64,000 bases of DNA. Source: Liolophura sinensis. Lineage: Eukaryota > Mollusca > Polyplacophora > Chitonida > Chitonidae. The notes beneath the pieces are model-generated. The model ran no database searches and was not told the DNA's origin. It was given only the letters and a program-made list of their open reading frames with translations. The stretch is from contig NC_088296.1 in assembly GCF_032854445.1 (NCBI RefSeq), positions 3,001,246-3,065,245 on the forward strand, written 5' to 3'. Each line of letters opens with the position of its first letter. Position 1 is the first letter of the stretch. Made by a program: the position numbers and the translations under genes. Below are positions 12,385 to 24,900 of this stretch, piece by piece.

Positions 12385-12790
12385 TTAAACAGAGGATGGA
12401 TTGGCTTTCACAGATGTCCACGAAGTCTATATGTCCAGCTTTCTGGGCCAGTGCTATAATTCTCAATACCCGGGTCTCTTTGCGGATGACGTTATTAGTT
12501 AATCCATACAAGGCTCATAAAGTTACACTGAAAAAAAATAGTCCTTTCGCCCTGGAAGTTTGGGTGCTTCTAAAATCGGGTTTCCCTACCCTGTAATTTG
12601 GGGGGAAGTTTTTATTTTATGTCAGCGTGTCTCATGGGAAAGTGGCGGTCTATGTGAGCAGTTACTGATCTGCCTGTCGGAGACAAATGATGGTTATGTG
12701 ACTTCCGATCTGCTTACTGGTCAATGTCGTCAGGGATAGTCAGTGGTACGTTATTACCACAAAGCGCGCCTCCTGTTTGAGACATTTAGC
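12385..12790 (+). repeat. Dispersed repeat family B, copy 3
   Basis: GACAAATGATG at 12682-12692, 'ctggtcaatgtcgtcaggga'; the middle is diverged. Confidence 0.75.
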
Positions 12791-12884
12791 TAATGTGATT
12801 CCTCTAATTTTTGGGACATCTGGTCTGCTCCATTTGTACCATGAATACACGGCTTTTACTCCCCCATATGGTCAGTACATCTCA

Positions 12885-12975
12885 TTTATTTATTTATTTA
12901 TTTGATTGGTGTTTAACGTCGTAGTCAAGAATATGTCACTTATACGACTGCAGCTAGCATTCTGGTGGGAAGCAG
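12885..12975 (-). mobile_element. SINE family 1, 3' fragment with (TTTA)n
   Basis: (TTTA)n tail, 'gattggtgtttaacgtcgta' and 'cacttatacgactgcagcta'. Confidence 0.85.
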
Positions 12976-13179
12976 TACATCTGATGTACAAAAGGTATAG
13001 TAAAAAAAATTTTACATGTGTTACTATCTCATCAAAGTATACCAATATAGAACAAAATGTATCTGCTAGCGGATAAATCTTGATTATAGACATAATGAGC
13101 GTACACTACAGCATGATTAGGCATTAAGGTGCGCTTGGGGCACCCTCCAAAGTCAACAGTAGCATAATGGGCTAGCCAT

Positions 13180-14030
13180 CTGCATTGAAGCCTGTTCAGT
13201 ACCGCGTATGCCCCCTCTCGCAGTTACAACAGCAAGACAGCGTCGTCACTTTGACTGCCTAACACCCGTGAACATAACATCTGACAACATGGGCCATTCC
13301 TGTACCAGATTGGTGCCCAAATCTTCATCATTCTGGGGTTGACCTCTCAAGGCACCAAGACATCTTCAAGGGCATAGCTGACGTGTTCGATGGGATTGAG
13401 TTAAGGTGACCTCGATAACCACTACATGACGTCAATAATTTCGTGTCCAAACAGCTGTGTGTGGTGTCGCAGTTTCATGTTGGAATTGGAGGCCTGGGCC
13501 ATGAGCAACCATGTAGGACTATAGGTCCGAGACAAAGACCTAGCCACGATATCCCGCGAGATGATGTGAGTGCACGTTCCCGAAGAAAGCGCCACAAATC
13601 ATTACTCTACCGCCACGAAATCGATCAACTTCCTGTACGCAGCACTGGGCGTGACGTTGACCGCTCCAACGCCGCACTCGCACTTTTTCATCGCTAAACA
13701 CAACCCTTTTCCATTGTCTCTGGTTCCAACACAGGTGAAATTGTACCCATCGCAGACGTTCAGCTCGGTTTACCTGTTGAAGAATCGGTCCAAGATAAAG
13801 ATTTCGGTCACGAAGAGGGGGACCACGTAAGCGGTTTCGTATGGTCTGAGAAGGTACGCAACGTCTAAAAAAAGCGCTACTTGTTGACATTGCGGTCGCA
13901 AAAGACGTAGACGTATTTGAATGTATAGTCCTGGCCTGGGGCGATCAGATGTCGTACACGTTTAATGCACACGTGTTCACACGCTCAGTCGCATGAAATT
14001 GCGGTCACCTGACCTCGCACAAGTTCACAA
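13180..14030 (-). pseudogene. Decayed Tc1/mariner-superfamily transposase
   Basis: Minus strand. Residues around 13698-13687 read FSDE inside WKRVVFSDEKV, preceded by RLRWVQFHLCW, the usual surroundings of the first catalytic Asp of Tc1-type enzymes. Downstream, QHETATPHTA (about 13482-13453) matches the second-Asp block QHDN..PHTA but has Glu instead of Asp. The third block reads WLSRSP, stop, LNPIEHV, with TAA at 13403-13401 where the catalytic Asp of SPDLNPIEH belongs. The third block is in a different frame from the first. The element is therefore dead by substitutions, stops and at least one frameshift. I could not define terminal inverted repeats. Confidence 0.85.
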
Positions 14031-14429
14031 AAGAGCGCACCGCACGCACCCCATGTGGTTCACTACAGCTGCAATGGTGTAATGCTTCAGGCTAGACCTG
14101 GCCATTATAGTATTCGCCCATACTAACGACCTTGTACTTCCCATTTTCAACATAATTCATTCTGCAAATGCGAAGTTGCCTTTTTGACATATCTTTTCTG
14201 AAAACTTAGAGAATTGTAATTTCTTGCTTTCAGCACTCCCAGTCTCTGGCCTACACATTAGAAGAATTACACTACATGTAACGGAAACGGATTTTTTCTT
14301 CTAACTCCACTTATTTGTCACCGTTCACTTGTCAGTTTTTACAAACATTTATTGTCCCGATCTAAGTGCTGAATACTTCGAAGTTTAAAACATTTTTCTC
14401 AGTGGAATGAAAAAGAAATAATTGATGTA

Positions 14430-14920
14430 GACCAATATTTGCCAGTTTCATTTCTATTGTGGTTTTTTTTTTACGCTCCACCATTTTCTCTATGATATTT
14501 GCTTTGACATTACCCTAATCGAAGCACATTTCACTGTGGGTAACTGTTGTATTTTTTCAGTCAAATTGGAGCAGATGTTCGATACTCGATTCATTCCCCT
14601 CTGTTTCATCTACTCAATTTGCCAATACCTTTGGCTGCTTTGTGAGGCTGTGAAAAAACGACTTGACTTTGATTGTGTAAAATGACCCCAGCTTCTATCA
14701 TGCAAAAGTAGCGATCAATTTGCACACAAATTAAACAAATGGAAAAATCGACAGTCTTTTTTTTTTCTCTTTTGAAGTCGAAATGGAATGTTTGACCATG
14801 CGCTTAATTATCGTTTACCCGCACTGATTTATTGTTGGAATTCGCCTGTAACTTGTGTACCGACTTCTTGGCCATTCGCCTTCCGTGCTTTCTTATCTCC
14901 AGTGATGTTCTTTGGGTGGA
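14430..14920 (+). repeat. Dispersed repeat family A, copy 2
   Basis: Inverted relative to the copy at 5560-6010; shares 'gattcattcccctctgtttc' and 'tttggctgctttgt'. Confidence 0.85.
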
Positions 14921-15715
14921 AATCAATTTTGAGTTCAATTCACTACAACACTTATCGGAAATAACGGTCTCCCGTCCATACTAATTAACATATAATAATA
15001 TTCATAACCCGTTCTTTTCTCCTTCAAAATGGCTGCCATTTTCTCTAAGGGATGTCTTCTACTCGCTGCAGGCATATCTAGGAATGTTGAGATCACGCCC
15101 ATATATTAATGCGTCAACAAGTTCGTGACAGCCACAGTGGTAATTTGTCTGTGATTACAGTGAACTGATTAATGGCTGGTCCGAGCGGACCGATTTCCTC
15201 TGATTGACACGGTGACGGCCTTTGTGATGGCCGGCTGCAGACATGTTTGCCTGGCTGTTAACTTTCAGCACGTGGCACAGTCTTGGTTGGACAGATTGGG
15301 TTGAATCGTTTGTATTTGATAATGTGATAACGGCTTTCTGCTTTTATTTCTAAAACAACGCAAGAAGAATGATACAAAAATGATATCTAAAAAGTACACA
15401 CACATGTCAGGTCGTTATATGCATTGTTATAAGTGTTTCAGTCAAAAGCATCCTGTTGGATTCGAAGTCACAGAAATGTGGATTCGACGGACATGATAAA
15501 TTGACATACTGTGAGCCTTGCAAAAGTTGACCTCTCTAATTCCCTTCCTTGTTACTAATATACATTATTAAATATATAATATTATTTGATGAAGAAGGTC
15601 ACGTCGCCATTCTCTTGAGATGTCTGCAATGAGCATATGTAACACAAATTGTTTGTCAAGTCCTTATCAACGGACACAAATGGGTAGCGAACTCGCTAGC
15701 GTAGCAAAGCGAACC
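14920..15715. other. No gene recognised
   Basis: Unassigned; no repeat unit seen. Confidence 0.5.
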
Positions 15716-15960
15716 AGAGCCTGTTCTTCCCAGACCCTAGTGGTTAGCCTGTTAGGGTGCAATGACCCAGGAGCCTCTCACCAATGCGGTCGCTGTAATT
15801 TCGAGCCCAGGTCACATTGGTGTCCTCTCCGGTCGGACGACGGAGGGTCTGGCAGCAACCCACGGATGTTCATGGGTTTCCCTTCATCTCTGCTCGGTTC
15901 TCTCTCGCCATAATACTGGCGTATGGCAGCAATGAAATAAATAATGAAATCAATAAATAC
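15715..15960 (+). mobile_element. SINE family 1, near full length
   Basis: Recognisable body ('caggagcctctcaccaatgc') with a shortened 3' end lacking the 'gaaatattcttgag' motif. Confidence 0.82.
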
Positions 15961-16413
15961 CAGCGGACAACTGTTCTCAAGCCAGTTTTAGTTAATTATC
16001 TTGTTTATTCATCTAGTTGGTTTTATTAACCTGCCCAAGATGTATTCACCTATACTACATGCGTGTTTATAGGTTGAGGACACCGGGCTACCAGAAGTAA
16101 ACCACTGCGCATGTACCTGACAAATCTTCTGAGTTTATAACGCTGTTCCCAAAAAATAATCTGTTAATTTAGAAAAAAGTGAATTGTTTTTAGTAATTAC
16201 AGCACACATATTCTGTTAATCGAACAAAAAGAATATATCAGATTAACATGATATTATGTTGATTATGGCACATTGCTTTATAATTACAGAATACGTTCGA
16301 GAATAACTCAGACAGCAGATTTTCTGGTGAAATTAACAGACTATGTCTTTGATGCGTGCCGAACCGTTCTTACTTAGCTGGATTCGAGCCATTGACAATG
16401 TTATCGACAAGGG

Positions 16414-16678
16414 GACCTGCGTGGCTCAGTTGGTTAGCGGGTTAGCGCAGCGTAATTACCCAGAAACCTCTCACCAATGCGGTGTCTGTGAGTTCAAGTC
16501 CAGCTCATGCTGGCTTCCTCTCCGGCCGTAAGTGGGAAGGTCTGACGGCAACCTACGGATGGTCGTGAGTTTCCCCAGGGCTCTGCGCGGTTTCCTCCCA
16601 CCATAATGTTGGCCGACGTCGTATAAGTAAAATATTCTTGAGCACGGCGTAAAACACCAATGAAATAAATAAATAAAT
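16414..16678 (+). mobile_element. SINE family 1, full length
   Basis: Intact A-box-like head, B-box-like AGTTCAAGTCC, body and (AATA)n tail; the least damaged copy with that at 7478. Confidence 0.93.
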
Positions 16679-17023
16679 GTTACCTACAGTGAATTGAACA
16701 TTGGTCAGTGAGAGGAAAGTGGGGGGAAGGTGCTGTTGAGAGGCCTGAAGGGTGATTTTGCGATGCCATCAGTAGGCCTACCTTGTCCGTGTCCTGTTTG
16801 GAGACAAAAGCTGATTGATTCACAAGGAATTAACGTTGATATAGTGTACCACGTTGCGTGTAAAATCTCCGAACGTTGCTATTCGTCCCGCATTGAGGTC
16901 AATATGGCTGAAGTTCCTCTCCGCCGGCATCAACAGCTGTCAGCACGCAGACATTGCCCGCAGTAATTTAACTAGGGACAATTAACCGAGTCCCCAAATG
17001 GGTAGCTAAGATAACTTCCAGAC

Positions 17024-17110
17024 ATTTATTTATTTATTCATTTATTTATTTATTTATTTATTTGCCTTTCAACACCTTGCTGAAAAATATATTTATTATA
17101 AGTTAAAACA
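17024..17110 (-). mobile_element. SINE tail remnant, (TTTA)n
   Basis: Long (TTTA)n with a badly decayed 3' end. Confidence 0.45.
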
Positions 17111-17489
17111 TCGTGCTACGGATTCAATACCTTCATTTCATTAGTCGTTCAAAGTCGTTATTAGCTTCATTGTCGTTCAACGAAAATAATTTATTTCTCA
17201 AAAATAAGATCAATCAATCAATCAATTACACATTCAAATTATTATGCAATCATTATATCAATAATCCAGGATCAAAGATTATATAGTTAAGAATTTAGGA
17301 AAAATAACCAAATTGCATAAGAAACAGCGAGAAGTGACTTTCGCGGAAATCAGCTTTGAATGCAGTCATCTAATTTATTCCTATTACGTGCTTGTTTCTT
17401 AACGCATCGCGTGATCTGGCAGCACGTAAACAAGTCTCGTGAAGTTCCACGTCAAAAAACAGTTCTTTCGTCCGTGAAGATCGGGAACG

Positions 17490-17760
17490 TCAAAGTTCAG
17501 GTCTAGTCACGATAATTTAGGGAGAAGTTTTATGCTTTCATCTCAGCGCTCTAAAGCAAGTCTCCCGAGGACGTGACCGTCGATATAAGCAGTTATCAAT
17601 CTACCTTCTGAAGACAAATGATGGCCATGTGAAATCCGATCTGCTGATTGGTCCGTTATGACTGCTGATCACAGAGCGCGTGAACATTGTCACGGACTAA
17701 TTCCGAATCTGCGCGCGCTAAACCCGACTTCCAAGCGTACACTCTACCCATTCGGCAATC
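17490..17760 (+). repeat. Dispersed repeat family B, copy 4
   Basis: CAGCGCTCTAAAGC at 17544, GACAAATGATG at 17613, 'tgtcacggactaattccg' shared with copy 1. Confidence 0.82.
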
Positions 17761-18740
17761 GTAGCTGACGTCACGCCACAGAAACGAGTAATTTTAGTCC
17801 TGAGATAAATCTTAATTTAGTTGACTGTCTTGTCTGTGAACAACAAAGGCCACAGTGGCATGCTTAGTGAAAAATTAAAGAGCACTTGCAGAGGACCAGA
17901 CAAGAAACCAACTTCATCAGTTGCCATTTTAAATCACGGGGCCGGGTTGTTAAGTACAGATTTCAGCTGCTCTTCAAGGCCCGTCCTACAGAGCTGTCGT
18001 AATTGTCAGGTGCATTTACCATGGTGACGTACCTCCTCACTCTATGTTGTCATAATTTTAAACTTCCTAGAGCAAAATATTTTAATTGTACTTGTTTGAA
18101 TTTCAGACTTAAACCTTAAACGTTTTGATACATGGAAATACGGGCCCTGATATCGCAATGTATCGTAGATGTTTTATTAATGAATGCTAATTAAATAGTT
18201 CCGCGGGAGGACACCAGTGATGAGGCTAAGTCTAAACAAGCTTACATGTGTTGCACAGGCTCCAAAAGTCAATTAAGCTTGCCTAATGGTGGCAGCGATG
18301 TAAAGCGAGCGTAGGGAGTATGCTCATGCGCTGTAAGGAGAAAGCAGCGCATGCACGCTAAGGAGTAAGCAGCGCATGCTTGGGTTCAGGTCATCTTTGA
18401 AAAAAGTTATGATAATGTGGAAGGTCGCTAGTGGTGCTCTTAACAGTAACACAAGGAAGCGGTATTTATACCTGAGCAGATTGTCCACATCCACCATGTA
18501 AAGACGTCACTCATCAGGAAAGTCCGATGCCGTTTTCCCTTTACCTACGGAAGAATAAAATAAACTGTTTCCACGTGGTTCAGATCCTGGGGAGTCACAA
18601 AGTAAAGGCTGTCAGGTAGGTGTTACGTTACAGTGGGGACAAGATAACAAGTTAGAGAGGCTGCGGATGTCTGTATTTCTGCGTGACTACGCCAATCAGG
18701 ATAATCTCGTGGTATCACAAAGCACAGTCATTATCTTCCG
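17760..18740. other. No gene recognised
   Basis: Unassigned; contains a short 'cagcgcatgc' duplication near 18345-18378. Confidence 0.5.
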
Positions 18741-18880
18741 TGTCAGGGAGAAAATCACCCTACCCTTTGTCGCCGTAAACATATGGTCGTTTTCCACAGC
18801 TCAAATTGGGGCTGTGACCTAAAATTCCAAACCTACGTCACAGAAACCTGAAACAAAAAGGCTTTTAGTGATGTCAGAAT
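18740..18880 (+). repeat. Dispersed repeat family C, copy 2
   Basis: 'aaaaaggcttttagtgatg', 'catatggtcgttttcc'; ends about 50 bp before the 99-bp array. Confidence 0.75.
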
Positions 18881-18927
18881 GATTCGAATAACTAATTCTT
18901 AATGGTCACCTGTCGGCAAATTAAAGT

Positions 18928-21900
18928 GAAAAGTTTGGATTTGCTAGATAAATCATTGGCGTTTATGTGAGGTAAAGCAATGGGCCAGTCATGAACAGGT
19001 GTGATTGCAGAACATACAGATTGGGACTAAAGTTTGGATTTGCTGGATAAATCATTGGCGTTGATGTGAGGTAAAGCAATGGGCCAGTCATGAACAGGCG
19101 TGATTGCAGAACATACAGATTGGGACTAAAGTTTGGATTTGCTAGATAAATTTTTGGCGTTTATGTGAGGTAAAGCAATGGGCCAGTCATGAACAGGCGT
19201 GATTGCAGAACATACAGATTGGGACTAAAGTTTGGATTTGCTAGATAAATTTTTGGAGTTTATGTGAGGTAAAGCAATGGGCCAGTCATGAACAGACGTG
19301 ATTGCAGAACATACAGATTGGGACTAAAGTTTGGATTTCCTAGATAAATTTTTGGCGTTTATGTGAGGTAAAGCAATGGGCCAGTCATGAACAGGTGTGA
19401 TTGCAGAACATACAGATTGGGACTAAAGTTTGGATTTGCTAGATAAATCATTGGCGTTTATGTGAGGTAAAGCAATGGGCCAGTCATGAACAGGTGTGAT
19501 TGCAGAACATACAGACTGGGACTAAAGTTTGGATTTGCTAGATAAATCATTGGCGTTTATGTGAGGTAAAGCAATGGGCCAGTCATGAACAGGCGTGATT
19601 GCAGAACATACAGACTGGGACTAAGGTTTGGATTTGTTAGATAAAATTTTGGCGTTTATGTGAGGTAAAGCAATGGGCCAGTCATGAACAGGCGTGATTG
19701 CAGAACATACAGATTGGGACTGAAGTTTGGATTTGCTAGATAAATCATCGGCGTTTATGTTAGGTAAAGCAATGGGCCAGTCATGAACAGACGTGATTGC
19801 AGAACATACAGATTGGGACTGAAGTTTGGATTTGTTAGATAAATCATTGGCGTTTATGTTAGGTAAAGCAATGGGCCAGTCATGAACAGGCGTGATTGCA
19901 GAACATACAGATTGGGACTAAAGTTTGGATTTGCTAGATAAATCATTTGGCGTTTATGTGAGGTAAAGCAATGGGCCAGTCATGAACAGGCGTGATTGCA
20001 GAACATACAGATTGGGACTAAAGTTTGGATTTGCTAGATAAATCATTTGGCGTTTATGTGAGGTAAAGCAATGGGCCAGTCATGAACAGGCGTGATTGCA
20101 GAACATACAGATTGGGACTGAAGATTGGATTTGTTAAATAAATCATCGGCGTTTATGTGAGGTAAAGCAATGGGCCAGTCATGAACAGTCGAGATTGCAG
20201 AACATACAGACTGGAACTAAAGTTTGGATTTGCTAGATAAATTTTTGGCGTTTATGTGAGGTAAAGCAATGGGCCAGTCATGAACAGGTGTGATTGCAGA
20301 ACATACAGATTGGGACTGAAGATTGGATTTGTTAAATAAATCATCGGCGTTGATGTGAGGTAAAGCAATGGGCCAGTCATGAACAGTCGTGATTGCAGAA
20401 CATACAGACTGGAACTAAAGTTTGGATTTGCTAGATAAATTTTTGGCGTTTATGTGAGGTAAAGCAATGGGCCAGTCATGAACAGGTGTGATTGCAGAAC
20501 ATACAGATTGGGACTAAAGTTTGGATTTGCTAGATAAATCATTGGCGTTTATGTGAGGTAAAGCAATGGGCCAGTCATGAACAGGCGTGATTACAGAACA
20601 TACAGACTGGGACTAAAGTTTGGATTTGCTAGATAAATCATTGGCGTTTATGTGAGGTAAAGCAATGGGCCAGTCATGAACAGGTGTGATTGCAGAACAT
20701 ACAGATTGGGACTAAAGTTTGGATTTCCTAGATAAATTTTTGGCGTTTATGTGAGGTAAAGCAATGGGCCAGTCATGAACAGGCGTGATTGCAGAACATA
20801 CAGATTGGGACTAAAGTTTGGATTTGCTAGATAAATTTTTGGAGTTTATGTGAGGTAAAGCAATGGGCCAGTCATGAACAGGTGTGATTGCAGAACATAC
20901 AGATTGGGACTAAAGTTTGGATTTCCTAGATAAATTTTTGGCGTTTATGTGAGGTAAAGCAATGGGCCAGTCATGAACAGGTGTGATTGCAGAACATACA
21001 GATTGGGACTAAAGTTTGGATTTGCTGGATAAATCATTGGCGTTTATGTGAGGTAAAGCAATGGGCCAGTCATGAACAGGCGTGATTGCAGAACATACAG
21101 ACTGGGACTAAAGTTTGGATCTGCTAGATAAATCATTGGCGTTTATGTGAGGTAAAGCAATGGGCCAGTCATGAACAGGTGTGATTGCAGAACATACAGA
21201 TTGGGACTAAAGTTTGGATTTGCTGGATAAATCATTGGCGTTGATGTGAGGTAAAGCAATGGGCCAGTCATGAACAGGCGTGATTGCAGAACATACAGAT
21301 TGGGACTAAAGTTTGGATTTGCTAGATAAATTTTTGGCGTTTATGTGAGGTAAAGCAATGGGCCAGTCATGAACAGGTGTGATTGCAGAACATACAGATT
21401 GGGACTAAAGTTTGGATTTGCTAGATAAATTTTTGGAGATTATGTGAGGTAAAGCAATGGGCCAGTCATTAACAGACGTGATTGCAGAACATACAGATTG
21501 GGACTAAAGTTTGGATTTGCTATATAATTTCTTGGCGTTTATGTGAGGTAAAGCAATGGGCCAGTCATGAACAGGCGTGATTGCAGAACATACAGATTGG
21601 GACTAAAGTTTGGATTTGCTAGATAAATTTTTGGCGTTTATGTGAGGTAAAGCAATGGGCCAGTCATGAACAGGCGTGATTGCAGAACATACAGATTGGG
21701 ACTAAAGTTTGGATTTGCTAGATAAATTTTTGGAGTTTATGTGAGGTAAAGCAATGGGCCAGTCATGAACAGACGTGATTGCAGAACATACAGATTGGGA
21801 CTAAAGTTTGGATTTCCTAGATAAATTTTTGGCCTTTATGTGAGGTAAAGCAATGGGCCAGTCATGAACAGGCGTGATTGCAGAACATACAGATTGGGAC

Positions 21901-24900
21901 TAAAGTTTGGATTTGCTAGATAAATCATTGGCGTTTATGTGAGGTAAAGCAATGGGCCAGTCATGAACAGGTGTGATTGCAGAACATACAGACTGGGACT
22001 AAAGTTTGGATTTGCTAGATAAATCATTGGCGTTTATGTGAGGTAAAGCAATGGGCCAGTCATGAACAGGCGTGATTGCAGAACATACAGACTGGGACTA
22101 AAGTTTGGATTTGTTAGATAAAATTTTGGCGTTTATGTGAGGTAAAGCAATGGGCCAGTCATGAACAGGCGTGATTTCAGAACATACAGATTGGGACTGA
22201 AGTTTGGATTTGCTAGATAAATCATCGGCGTTTATGTTAAGTAAAGCAATGGGCCAGTCATGAACAGGCGTGATTGCAGAACATACAGATTGGGACTGAA
22301 GTTTGGATTTGTTAGATAAATCATTGGCGTTTATGTTAGGTAAAGCAATGGGCCAGTCATGAACAGGCGTGATTGCAGAACATACAGATTGGGACTAAAG
22401 TTTGGATTTGCTAGATAAATCATTTGGCGTTTATGTGAGGTAAAGCAATGGGCCAGTCATGAACAGGTGTGATTGCAGAACATACAGATTGGGACTAAAG
22501 TTTGGATTTGCTAGATAAATCATTTGGCGTTTATGTGTGGTAAAGCAATGGGCCAGTCATGAACAGGCGTGATTGCAGAACATACAGATTGGGACTGAAG
22601 ATTGGATTTGTTAAATAAATCATCGGCGTTTATGTGAGGTAAAGCAATGGGCCAGTCATGAACAGTCGTGATTGCAGAACATACAGATTGGGACTAAAGT
22701 TTGGATTTGCTAGATAAATTTTTGGCGTTTATGTGAGGTAAAGCAATGGGCCAGTCATGAACAGGTGTGATTGCAGAACATACAGATTGGGACTAAAGTT
22801 TGGATTTGCTAGATAAATCATTGGCGTTTATGTGAGGTAAAGCAATGGGCCAGTCATGAACAGGTGTGATTGCAGAACATACAGACTGGAACTAAAGTTT
22901 GGATTTGCTAGATAAATTTTTTGCGTTTATGTGAGGTAAAGCAATGGGCCAGTCATGAACAGGTGTGATTGCAGAACGTACAGATTGGGACTGAAGATTG
23001 GATTTGTTAAATAAATCATCGGCGTTTATGTGAGGTAAAGCAATGGGCCAGTCATGAACAGTCGTGATTGCAGAACATACAGACTGGAACTAAAGTTTGG
23101 ATTTGCTAGATAAATTTTTGGCGTTTATGTGAGGTAAAGCAATGGGCCAGTCATGAACAGGTGTGATTGCAGAACATACAGATTGGGACTAAAGTTTGGA
23201 TTTGCTAGATAAATCATTGGCGTTTATGTGAGGTAAAGCAATGGGCCAGTCATGAACAGGCGTGATTGCAGAACATACAGACTGGGACTAAAGTTTGGAT
23301 TTGCTAGATAAATCATTGGCGTTTATGTTAGGTAAAGCAATGGGCCAGTCATGAACAGGTGTGATTGCAGAACATAAAGATTGGGACTAAAGTTTGGATT
23401 TGCTGGATAAATCATTGGCGTTGATGTGAGGTAAAGCAATGGGCCAGTCATGAACAGGCGTGATTGCAGAACATACAGATTGGGACTAAAGTTTGGATTT
23501 GCTAGATAAATTTTTGGCGTTTATGTGAGGTAAAGCAATGGGCCAGTCATGAACAGGCGTGATTGCAGAACATACAGACTGGGACTAAAGTTTGGATTTG
23601 CTAGATAAATCATTGGCGTTTATGTGAGGTAAAGCAATGGGCCAGTCATGAACAGACGTGATTGCAGAACATACAGACTGGGACTAAAGTTTGGATTTGC
23701 TAGATAAATCATTGGCGTTTATGTGAGGTAAAGCAATGGGCCAGTCATGAACAGGTGTGATTGCAGAACATACAGATTGGGACTAAAGTTTGGATTTGCT
23801 GGATAAATCATTGGCGTTGATGTGAGGTAAAGCAATGGGCCAGTCATGAACAGGCGTGATTGCAGAACATACAGATTGGGACTAAAGTTTGGATTTGCTA
23901 GATAAATTTTTGGCGTTTATGTGAGGTAAAGCAATGGGCCAGTCATGAACAGGCGTGATTGCAGAATATACAGATTGGGACTAAAGTTTGGATTTGCTAG
24001 ATAAATTTTTGGAGTTTATGTGAGGTAAAGCAATGGGCCAGTCATGAACAGACGTGATTGCAGAACATACAGATTGGGACTAAAGTTTGGATTTGCTAGA
24101 TAATTTTTTGGCGTTTATGTGAGGTAAAGCAATGGGCCAGTCATGAACAGGCGTGATTGCAGAACATACAGATTGGGACTAAAGTTTGGATTTGCTAGAT
24201 AAATTTTTGGAGATTATGTGAGGTAAAGCAATGGGCCAGTCATGAACAGACGTGATTGCAGAACATACAGATTGGGACTAAAGTTTGGATTTGCTAGATA
24301 AATCATTGGCGTTTATGTGAGGTAAAGCAATGGGCCAGTCATGAACAGGCGTGATTGCAGAACATACAGACTGGGACTAAAGTTTGGATTTGTTAGATAA
24401 AATTTTGGCGTTTATGTGAGGTAAAGCAATGGGCCAGTCATGAACAGGCGTGATTGCAGAACATACAGATTGGGACTGAAGTTTGGATTTGCTAGATAAA
24501 TCATCGGCGTTTATGTTAAGTAAAGCAATGGGCCAGTCATGAACAGGCGTGATTGCAGAACATACAGATTGGGACTGAAGTTTGGATTTGTTAGATAAAT
24601 CATTGGCGTTTATGTTAGGTAAAGCAATGGGCCAGTCATGAACAGGTGTGATTGCAGAACATAAAGATTGGGACTAAAGTTTGGATTTGCTGGATAAATC
24701 ATTGGCGTTGATGTGAGGTAAAGCAATGGGCCAGTCATGAACAGGCGTGATTGCAGAACATACAGATTGGGACTAAAGTTTGGATTTGCTAGATAAATTT
24801 TTGGCGTTTATGTGAGGTAAAGCAATGGGCCAGTCATGAACAGGCGTGATTGCAGAACATACAGATTGGGACTAAAGTTTGGATTTGCTAGATAAATTTT

